Source: Styela clava (lineage: Eukaryota > Chordata > Ascidiacea > Stolidobranchia > Styelidae). Taken from it: a stretch of DNA of 64,000 nt. The translations under genes and the position numbers were made by a program. Where the stretch lies: NCBI RefSeq assembly GCF_964204865.1, contig NC_135252.1:13537383-13601382 (forward strand). The letters run 5' to 3'. The notes under the pieces are model-generated. The model saw only the letters and a list, made by a program, of their open reading frames with translations, was not told the origin of the DNA and ran no database searches. Positions within the stretch are counted from its first letter, which is position 1, and each line of letters begins with the position of its first letter. Below are positions 55,401 through 64,000 of this stretch, one piece after another.

Positions 55401-58400
55401 TTGTACACAGTAAAAATACTAAATTATGAACATCTATATTTTTGTTAAATGTGTGAAATTGGGACAACTTTTGTTTAACGTGACAACAAAGCTTGTTTTG
55501 TTTCAATTTTTAATGTCCTTGAACTCGGTTTATACATGTGGATTGGATCAAATTTATAAAATTCTCTTTTTGACTTACCGTCTGAGCTGTTTGTGAATGT
55601 GTATACCAAACTGAAGATTCCAGCCGAGTTGTCCACGGAATTTACAAATGTTCTGATCTAGAAAGCAATAGGGAATAACTTAATGCAAAAAGTCCATTCA
55701 GTTGACAAATTCAGTTTCGCAGTATTATTATTACATCACTTAAAACCTAATACTTATTGGATGCAGACTATTCTTAGGGTTAATTTCACTCTTTTTTATC
55801 ATCAAATAATGCAATATAATTTATTAGAAAAAAGGTTCAACAAACGTAAATAAAAATTTAGTAAACATGATCAAATAAACATAAAAATGATATATACTGA
55901 CAGCGGACTCGAGGAGTGAAGTGATATTGATATTAATGGGGGTTCCAGCTGAAGACAAGTTAATATCCCATATTTGATTTACACAAGTTACAAAGAATGA
56001 GATGGTAATGTTTGTTCGTTGTTCTGTTAAAATAAAAATATGTCAATTAGTATATGAAAATTGCATACGTTTAAAAATTGTTACAAGATTGGGTAAATTG
56101 GTCATTAATAAATTATTCAAGCACAATAGAGACTAATTAACCTAAAGAAGCTAAGAAACTCCATGGAATTCAATTTCAGCTGTAGATTTGAGAATTTTAC
56201 AAAATGAAACCAATTTTAGATTACGTATCTTAGCATATATACATACACATGTATGCCCAACGAGTTCTCTTAGAAGAAAAAATAAACGAATGCTAACGTG
56301 AAACTAATTTGTTATCGCCTGAGAAAGGTTTCATGGCACAGATATACTTTCCACGTTCCAAACTCCTCAAGAAACATGCTAGTATGAGAAGCATTTTAAA
56401 TAACTTTTTAATAAGTCCGTTTAACACGAACTCTCTATAATAAAAATATAGTTCTAAAAAATAATTTACTTTCACATAGAGTGACGCCATCTCCGCTGAA
56501 TCCGGTTTTACATACGCATGTATAGTTGTTGACCAGATCCGTACAATCAGCGTTCACATTGCAAGGGTTAGTTAAACATTCATCAATTTCTGCAATATAA
56601 AAATGGTCGTAATTAGATTAATATACGGAAGGTAGTAAGCATTGACCAGTTAATTGGACCTATCATTCTCAAGCCAATATATACGATTTTACAACTGCGT
56701 ACTAATGATACAGAACAATGCAATGAGCTGGGATATGATGTAAACAAATTTAAACAACGATTCGGGTAATCACTATTCAACCCTTATGATAGTCAAATAA
56801 ATAATATATATATATGGGGGCAATTTGGCGCATTGTAAATTATCTTATCGATTGAGAAACATACTCATAATCATGAATGAAGATTTAGTTCTCAAATTCA
56901 TAAGATGTTTGTTTGTTTTGAGGGTTTCTTTAACAATAATTAACATGTTCATTATTTAGAGTCAGTCTTCGGAAGATTTGCTTTCAACTGTTCAACTTAA
57001 ATGTTTTCCGAGTATATTCCGATGAGTTGATTTTCAACAGTAAAAAGTACAAGAAAAACCATGCCAATTATTCAACCCAGTAAAACACAATATGTTACTC
57101 AAATAACTCACCTGTACAGCTTGTTCCGTTGCCAGTAAAACCAGCGTTACATTCACAAGTGTAACTTCCAATATTGTTGGTGCATGTTGCATTATCGTGG
57201 CATGGATTCGGGACCGAAGAGACGCCAACCAAAGCAATAGATACCAATGGTGGACACTCATCAATATCTGCAGTAAACAATATCAAAATCATGTTTTAAT
57301 CAAGTCGGGAGCACTTTTATACAATGACGTTTCAGGAGCTCAGGTACGGAGGCCGAAGTAAAAGTGCTTATATACAGTATAAACTCACATGTTTATTCCA
57401 TATTCCAAGAATTACAATTCTTTTTTTAAATATATTTCTGTACACAAGTAACTAAATCGAAAAAAGGACTCTTATAAAAGACGCCTGAATTATAGATCAA
57501 AAATTGTATATCGTTTGAACACGCGATAACTTGGCGGATCGTTGCACTTAGCTATGATCACATCACAAGCTAAAGGTCTCAGGACCAAACTAAAAACCCA
57601 TTCCCACCACCTATATCATTATCACCGACGTCCATTAATTAAAAAGGTTCAGTTGTTTCCATACTGCCTGGATTTCTACCGCGATATCGCGGCTCGACAT
57701 ATTGTTGAGTGGTATCGGCTTTGCTCACTTGGGGATTGATGTGTTATACGCACAGTTTGTCTTAATTTGTTACAATAACTGACCAAACTGAATATCATCT
57801 GTAAGAAGTCGTTTCTGACGAAAAAATAAAATAAACATGCCTGCGCAACTTGTTCCATTTCCAGTGTAACCTGTGTTGCATGTGCATGTATAGTTGTTTG
57901 CAGTTGGTTCAGTACAATTAGCATTGGTATCACATGGGCTTGATGCACATTCTGAAATATCTGAAACGGATAATAGAAAATCAATTATTACGTGACTCTG
58001 GTAGAACAAGCTTGTAATGTATTGCCGAGCTGTTTTATCACTATACCGTTTCTCGGATGAATTGGTATTTACTTATTTGCTACCAAAATTGAAAACATCT
58101 AATCATTTTATTGGAGGTAACGTTTTTTAAGAAGGCGGAGGTCTTCGCCTGTGCCAGACGCAATATAACTATTATTAAATCCAAAGTTTTTATATAAATA
58201 CAGTCCGCTTCTAAATAATATGTTCATCAAATTCAACACGGAGTAGGTCCGTGGATCGGTTTGATAAATTGCCGTTATTGTATAGGTTATGAAACAATGC
58301 ATATTTTCGGATCAGCAATTTATTTTCAGTACCTCATGTTGAAAAAAGTCGCATTCTAGTCTATTTATTTTATTTTTAGATAAACTTTTTTTTAACCCAG

Positions 58401-61400
58401 CAAAATAGACTTATATATATCGTTAATTTATGTAAAACTATTCAAAACATACAACTTCATATGCCAAATGATTAACTTTCAATCTCACTAATACTTGTGA
58501 TTTTAACCTCACCCTCTATCAAAAGCGTCCAAATGTAGCTTAAAAAAATATGGTGTTTTCATTTTGTCGAAAAGTGAAATAGAATCGATTCAAATTAAAA
58601 TAGCGTGTCGCGTAAGTTTTCGTAAAATTGGTCCTTACATTCAGGTTAAATCATGCGAGTCATCTTCATAGATACTCATAGGAAATGCTTTGTATAAATT
58701 GACATAATACATCAACAATGACATGTGATATCGAACTGGTCTTTCGACACTGACCGGAAACTGGTTCCACTGTGGTCATAGATGCCCATTTATAATTAAT
58801 CATTTCGTCGTGCTTTTCATCCAAGTGACGATGCACCAAAGTTGGGTAAAAATAAAATCGTCCCACTTAATCGATTTTAATGCTACCCACACTTGAAAAT
58901 AAGGGTTAGGCACGAAATGTCTATAAATCAAAGTACCCCAAGCGGTAACAGATTTTATACCACACCCATCTCATTTTGCTTCCGAGGAAATTAAAAAGGG
59001 CGCGTCTTTCGGGATTTGTTCTATTTTTGTAGGTAATGCTATTAAATACAGGATAACAAATTAATATAAAATGTCGTTTGATTTCTTTATCGCACGCTAT
59101 GTTCATTAATTGGTAAGACTGGAGAAGCGGAGATGAATACAATTCCAATACTAGTATTTTTTGTATTTGTTAAAGTCTAACTAATTACATCGTACTAATT
59201 AATGACGTAGATGTCACGCAAATGATTCTGAAATCTTTCTATTAATAAAATAATTGATTTTTTAATTGTGGTGAGAATTCTTTTCTCTAATAATTTGACC
59301 ATTGATACGCAAACACCAAATCTTGAATGTGATTACAAAACAGAGTCTGAAAATTGAAATATTATAGAAGTTTTTGAAACTACACGTGTATATAAGAATT
59401 ATCATTTTCCGTTTACGACTAATTTGGAATTTTTTATTCTACATTTAATTTTTGTATTTTTTTTTTCAAGTGTATTTGTGTTTTTATATGGGCCCCATGG
59501 TCTGAAAAAAAGAAATTAATAAATTTGTTTTCATTTTTGACAGAAATGAGGCACATGATGCGTGCGAAACGATAAAATTTTTAGAATATTCAGAAAATAA
59601 CTACAATTTATTTTTAGTTTCTTACGACAAATAAAATAATCAGCCTCATCTACCTGTACAATTAATTCCGTCTCCAGTATATCCAGCTTTGCAAGCACAG
59701 CTAAAACCAGGTACCAGATTTGTGCAGTCTGCGTTTGTGCTGCAGTTGTTTGTCGATGAAGACAAGCATTCATCCAAGTCTAAATGCAGTTTAAATCAAT
59801 TCAAATCAATATCAATGTCAGAAAAAAAGAAGACTAAATAAAGATAAGTTGGACTAAACAGCACCGATGTATACTTGATTGGATGATTCAATACGTACTA
59901 AAAAAATATAACTAATTGGACTCATAATTGTATTATTAAATAATAGATAAAATAGGTTTTGTGTATATTTTGAAAGTCGATAATTCGAAAGAATATTTTC
60001 TGACTAACCACTTAACCTACAACAAACTCAAGTTATTCAACAAATCTACATTTTTATTTGACGATGATACATGGACATCGTGTGATGTTAAAGCCTTATT
60101 ATATATATAACTATAGAAACTTGAACGCAACTATTCATTACAATTATAAAATTAAGAACACACTTTATGCTCATTTGAAATTATTATTATGAACTATTTG
60201 GATTTTATTTTTTTGCTATTCTAAAATTTGCTAAAATTTGAAATTTTTGCTACACGTAAAATCGGCTTGAAAAGTTGCTACTTTTTTGTATATATATTTA
60301 TACTCTTATACATATGAATCTCACCAGTACAGTTGACACCATCTCCAGTAAATAGTGCGTTGCAAGTGCATGTAAAACCAGGTACTGTGTTCGTGCAAAA
60401 CCCATCCGTTGAACAGTTGGCAGTGCCGAGGGTGCATTCATCGATATCTGCAATATTAAATTAAACAAAGTGTTATTCGTATACTTCAAAAAAATGCACG
60501 GAAAATTTTTTTTTCTTTTTCAAGACTTGTTTTCAAGTTGTACGTATTTTATCAGCGATGTTACCTTGACAACGCACACAGAAAATACTACAAACTTTCT
60601 GTGATACGTCAATTACTTTTACAGATTCATAAGTCAGTGTAAAACTTCTGAAGAATTAAACAAAGGTATCACTTTTTATCGCTAGTTAAAACAGAGTTGT
60701 TGTAAAAACACGAAATGAGCCTGTAAAAAAGGAAGTCACTATTCTTTGCATATGTTTTCACAAGAGTTAATCAAAAAATAATATATTTACAAATCTTCAA
60801 GAACATTTGAAAATAAAATTGTATTTCATTATCACGATATTTATTACATTAAATATAGCAGACAAGTTAATCGTGGTCATTTATAAACTAATGCTATTTG
60901 TATTAAAATATTAATGTAAAATAAAATTGTGCGATTTATAAACTATGCAGTGCTGATATTGAATTGCGGTTAAAATAAATAACAAAGCAAATTATTGCAC
61001 TTGATCAAGCATAAGCCATGCATAAAGATTCCACGTTTTATATTAGGTCAACCTTTAGCCTAGCATACCTCTTTAAAACAAAAGGTTAATAAAAGCAAAA
61101 AATATATTAGTGTATTAGAAAAGTGCATGGATCAAATTGATGGCGACGTCAATTATGACGCAATGAATTAGTGCTTCAAATTGTCATTGCATCTATGTAA
61201 AACCCAAAACCATGCGAGGGATTTCTGAGTGGCAGCCTTCATGCGAAGCGGTTTTCTTTTTACCGGAGCAGTTGTATCCATCTCCAGTGTATTGAGCATT
61301 ACAGGTGCAAGTAAAACCGGGATCAGTGTTCGAGCATGACGCATGTAAACTACAATTGTGAGTTCCAAGAGTACATTCATCGATATCTATAGATATGAAA

Positions 61401-63395
61401 TGAAAATAATCCAATATTCGCCACAAATTTTTTAGATTGAAGTTTGTTGTTGAAAATTATCGATAAAATTAAAAAACAACAATCAGGACGAAATTATTTA
61501 GTATTCATCAATATTGCAATTTGAGAGCAGACATTTTTGAATGAAAATTTTTTGAGCAGATATTTTTTAACAAAATTTTTTGGAACGCAGTCCATGAATT
61601 TAGCAATCACATGTCAGTCCCTTAAAAGGATTCGGCGCGGATTTAGTATGATGTCTTAGAAGTTATACCGATTTTAAACCAATATGTATCATTGAATTCG
61701 TGTCATTCATGAATACTGTTGCTATCTTTATTTAATTAAGCAGGTCTGATCAGTTATCTTAATTATCTAATGTCAAAAAGATTTTTGTCACAATGCTGAT
61801 TACAATTCAAAACTAATTGAAACCCGAAAAATGAAAGAATTTATTATAAATCTATACAAATCAGTAGTATCATAATTACCTGTACAAGTGTATCCATCGC
61901 CAGTATATTGCGCATTACAAGCGCATGTGAATCCTGGAGCGGTGTTTGTGCAAGTTGCGTTTCCCGAACAATTGTGTGTAGATGATGCAGCACATTCATC
62001 GAAGTCTACATTGTTAAATAATTTTAAATTTAAATCTTGCGATCATATTCGGAACATGTCGTCACTGAATTGCCTCATTTATACGCTTCTTTCTCAAGAG
62101 CTGTCTAATTTTCTATATGATAAAAAAGCTTTCGAATATAATAATCGGTTCTGAATATCTTTACTTATAACCTGACCGAACTTTCTCACGTAACTGAACT
62201 TTCTCACGCCATATAGCAAGTATTCGAATTAAGCATGATTATCTATTATTCCATTAACCTGAGTGAATCAAAATGTTGATTAAAAAAAATCAAAACAAAC
62301 ATCACTAATCTAAAACAATCCTAAAAAAACTGTACACGGAACGAAATTTGCGAAAATGTAAAAACCTACGTAAACATAAGGGGAAATGTATTATTTACAC
62401 GTTCCTAATACAGTCTAGAATTGATGAAATATTTGACGGAATATTGAAAGGTTACCAGTGCAGGTGACACCGTCGCCAGTGTATTGTGCAGCACATGCAC
62501 AACTGAAACCCGGTGCCTGATTTGTACAAACTCCTCCTGTTGAACTGCAGTTGTTTAGTGTTGCGTTAGAGCATTCGTCCAAATCTAAAAGTTTCATAAT
62601 GATAATGAAAATAATAGCTTTTACAATTGATACTTTAAATTTATTTTAGAATGAAAATTAATTAATTCAAAGATCGCCCTGAACCGTAGTGTCTTGTGTC
62701 GTCGTATAAATAGAGTGTGACAACTCACGAAGAACTATTCAGCAGCAGCCGTTTTGAAATTACTTGGTAGTATGGAAAAGTCTATCACGTTTTTTTTTAT
62801 CATATTCAACTATATTTTAATTTTTTTTATTAAATTGATTTATGGGTAAAGTGGGTGCGTAAAGTAGAATTTATGGTGCTCCCAAAGTATGTGGACCAAG
62901 ATGGCGCACAACCTGAACATGGCATGTGTACCAGGTTAGGGTTCAGGCTGTGCGCAATCTTGGTACACATGCTTCCGGAGCGTCGAATTTATTATCTGAT
63001 TTGTTCATCCTCTGACATCGCCATACCCAAAGTTGAAGTGAGCCAATTTTGAAAATCGAAGGTTTTTTGATTAATTAAGGACTTAAAGTGTGTCCAGTAG
63101 TTGAAAGAATATTTATTCTGATCCGAATAATTTTTTTATTACGTAATTCCAAAGGTAGGTTTAAATATGACACGAAACTCCTTCCCTACCGCGCCAGCAA
63201 GACTTAGTAGGACATTTGGTTTAAAAAATATTAAAAACTTACCGACACAACTGAACGACTGGGTGTATCTATCAGGTGCATACTGGGCTGTGCAACCACA
63301 TTCAAATACATCTGTGTTAGCGGCATTAACGACACAAGTTTCTGATCCTGCTGTTCCACAGACGTTAGCGGCACACGCTGCAGTTCCGGACATCG
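49272..63395 (-). CDS. EGF-repeat, SEA-like, ZP-domain single-pass membrane protein (5' end outside window)
   Basis: I read 23 in-phase exons (high to low): 63243-63395, 62456-62584, 61880-62005, 61264-61386, 60325-60447, 59654-59779, 57841-57960, 57112-57267, 56470-56589, 55902-56023, 55579-55657, 55154-55273, 54479-54565, 53926-54032, 53361-53565, 52753-52896, 52315-52520, 51688-51830, 51238-51370, 50865-50962, 50242-50392, 49722-49863, 49272-49462, giving 1,033 residues. Order: nine EGF-like repeats, SEA-like module, short EGF, second SEA-like module, calcium-binding EGF, ZP domain, RRRR cleavage motif, transmembrane helix, 28-residue tail. ZP proteins polymerise into egg coats, mucus or apical matrices after cleavage at such a basic site. 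The domain order recalls uromodulin-like proteins and ascidian vitelline-coat precursors of the HrVC70 type; orthology is unproven. More N-terminal exons must lie beyond 64000. One intron starts with GC rather than GT. Confidence 0.88.
49722..52520 (-). CDS. ZP domain and basic cleavage motif (exons 17-22)
   Basis: ZP-N: ITIDCNGTQATISVLQ, LHLADEACNI, IHFVFSLNDCNTTFTQST and NVPFQCNLPS give the four expected cysteines. ZP-C: AFVFELIQVSVVLKELTA and DLIKDGCKATNEVPF, where LIKDGC is the strongly conserved ZP signature, then TCMFQAFTFTDDEVVDI, LCAGTCQQTCSS. RRRRDVSDL follows directly and is a furin-type cleavage motif at the place ZP precursors are processed. Nine cysteines are visible. The DG-C codon is split cleanly across the exon 20/21 junction (GG then A), which supports the splice calls. 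Confidence 0.9.
53361..54032 (-). CDS. SEA-like module 2 (two exons)
   Basis: Exons 53926-54032 and 53361-53565 encode about 104 residues: YEYRFEVKYNTTFIPAYSNV, STEARELFDDAEAI, NRGCKFTVTFEDEGIEQGSS, IGVILMRVVNGTKQATDIAA. The QGSSIGVILMRVV stretch has a Gly-Ser followed by a hydrophobic strand, in the position and style of the SEA autocleavage site. Assignment rests on pattern only. Confidence 0.5.
54897..55086. repeat. Inverted-repeat element rich in GGGTTCAAATG (copy 2)
   Basis: GGTGACAGCACATTTGAACC, GCGGGTGCTAAAATCCATGG, AGGTGCAATTGTCGTGGGTT and CAAATGTAATGAAACC repeat the order of the element at 35311-35524. It lies in the intron between the short EGF exon and SEA-like module 1. Confidence 0.7.
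55154..56023 (-). CDS. SEA-like module 1 (three exons)
   Basis: Exons 55902-56023, 55579-55657 and 55154-55273 encode about 107 residues with alternating strands and helices: ITISFFVTCVNQIWDINLSS, ITSLLESAIRTFVNSVDN, GIFSLVYTFTNSS, VSLTINNTNIDAVEFLKK. Size and pattern fit a SEA fold, commonly found next to EGF and ZP domains, but the classic G-SVVV autocleavage motif is not evident. Several N-x-S/T sequons suggest glycosylation. Confidence 0.45.
56470..63395 (-). CDS. EGF-like repeat block (nine exons, one repeat each)
   Basis: Each exon is about 120-156 nt, begins in the same phase (one base from the previous exon plus two) and encodes one repeat, so repeats can be added or lost without frame change. 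The typical start is D-[IFL]-D-E-C, the calcium-binding form (for example DIDECTLGTANCS at 60447 and DFDECAASSTHNCS at 62005), with T/N-P-G-F-x-C-x-C and YTGDG-x-x-C at the end. The repeat at 57960 has DISEC and the first exon (63243-63395) lacks the D-x-D-E-C start and is degenerate. The 57112-57267 repeat has an extra 12-13 residues between its first two cysteines. Confidence 0.9.
57968..59653. other. Long intron of the EGF-SEA-ZP gene
   Basis: About 1.7 kb between two EGF exons, AT-rich. No further EGF exon or clear transposon end was recognised. Confidence 0.5.
62878..62981. repeat. Complete palindromic foldback repeat (GAAGTATGTG family)
   Basis: Left arm GCTCCCAAAGTATGTGGACC, AAGATGGCGCACAACCTGAAC and right arm GTTCAGGCTGTGCGCAATCT, TGGTACACATGCTTCCGGAG pair over about 40 bp with a short loop. 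Half copies lie at 40717, 41101 and 42012. Non-coding; in the intron 5' of the 62456-62584 EGF exon. Confidence 0.75.
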
Positions 63396-63659
63396 CTAAA
63401 AACAACAAATTTATATTTTTATTAAGATAAAAAAAGTAATTCTATTTTTTGCATAAAATATTTAACTCCTGCAAACATCATAGAAAATTAGTAAACGAGA
63501 AAACAAATTCGTGTTTTTTGAAATTATAGAATAACCGTATGTTATTGCCTAATTATCTAAAGCTGCAACCAGCGTCCCTGATAATTAATACAAGAGAGAA
63601 AAGCTCAAATATATTGATACAAAGTCCCAATAACCAGCCGCAGTGTACATAGCCTACGC

Positions 63660-64000
63660 CATAGGTTCTCAAAGTGATCCATATGGAGCACCAGGGCTTT
63701 ATGAGAGAAACCTAGGCGCTCCGCGAGCAATTCATTTACTTACTAAAATACTGACTAGGTTTTTATTGTAACTGTCCAAAGAAGCAATACCGACAAAATT
63801 TGACAACGATAGCAACGAAATGTGGCAAGAAGGCGGTAATTCAAATATGACATTATATTTAAGTTCCAATAAGTAACGCTATATTTCAAGTCTTGGTGCC
63901 ACAATTTGCAAATACAATGCATCAAATAGATCCGAATTATTAAATAAAGTAATTTTAATTTACTCGTGAACATTGATCGATAAGTGACAATGTGAACTGA
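63660..64000 (-). mobile_element. End of a hAT-family element related to 42100-43130, running off the window
   Basis: On the plus strand it begins CATAGGTTCTCAAAGTGATC, the reverse complement of the 3' end of the 42100 element, then CTCCGCGAGC, ACTGTCC and AATTTGACAACGATAG in matching order. The other end is not in the window. Confidence 0.55.

Noticed and set aside
61888..62154. 88-codon plus-strand ORF with several cysteines
   Set aside because: Antisense to an EGF exon; the cysteines come from the reverse complement of the repeat.

Overview
The window is AT-rich animal DNA. It has multi-exon genes with short GT-AG introns, a double-chromodomain remodeller, membrane proteins with clear human counterparts, and many short non-autonomous DNA transposons. 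It is not bacterial, viral or plant. A tunicate (ascidian) or another invertebrate deuterostome fits best: the genes are compact, a single gene stands for vertebrate CHD1/CHD2, and an EGF-ZP membrane protein resembles ascidian vitelline-coat precursors. That placement is inference. All exon boundaries below were read by eye from splice signals, reading frame and family similarity.

Layout: (1) 140-18514, minus strand: a CHD1/CHD2-type chromatin remodeller, 25 coding exons and 1,227 codons in phase from the initiator ATG; its C-terminal end lies left of position 1. Its introns hold several hAT and other inverted-repeat elements and SINE-like pieces. (2) 18515-24057: mostly intergenic, with one orphan ORF, a possible upstream exon, and a repeat-dense stretch. 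(3) 24094-24516, plus: a C18orf32/UPF0729 homologue in two coding exons, tail-to-tail with (4) 24857-27622, minus: a TMEM161 homologue in four exons. Their poly(A) signals lie within 15 bp of each other. (5) 30414-30863, plus, and 34496-34945, minus: two different intronless UBE2D-like ubiquitin-conjugating enzymes. (6) 35-49 kb: a transposon-rich desert with nested hAT elements, a roughly 3.6 kb element bounded by long inverted repeats and holding a THAP-like scrap, foldback elements and dispersed repeats. No intact host gene was seen here. (7) 49272-63395, minus: the 3' part of a large gene for a secreted or membrane protein with EGF repeats, two SEA-like modules, a ZP domain, a tetrabasic cleavage motif, one transmembrane helix and a short tail. 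Its 5' end lies beyond position 64000.

The genes do not form a pathway. CHD1 acts in chromatin, TMEM161 and C18orf32 in membranes or lipid droplets, the two E2s in ubiquitin transfer, and the EGF-SEA-ZP protein at the cell surface or in an extracellular (possibly egg) coat. The most notable signals are the EGF-SEA-ZP gene, the intronless E2 pair, and a cohort of hAT elements whose target duplications share a central TA.
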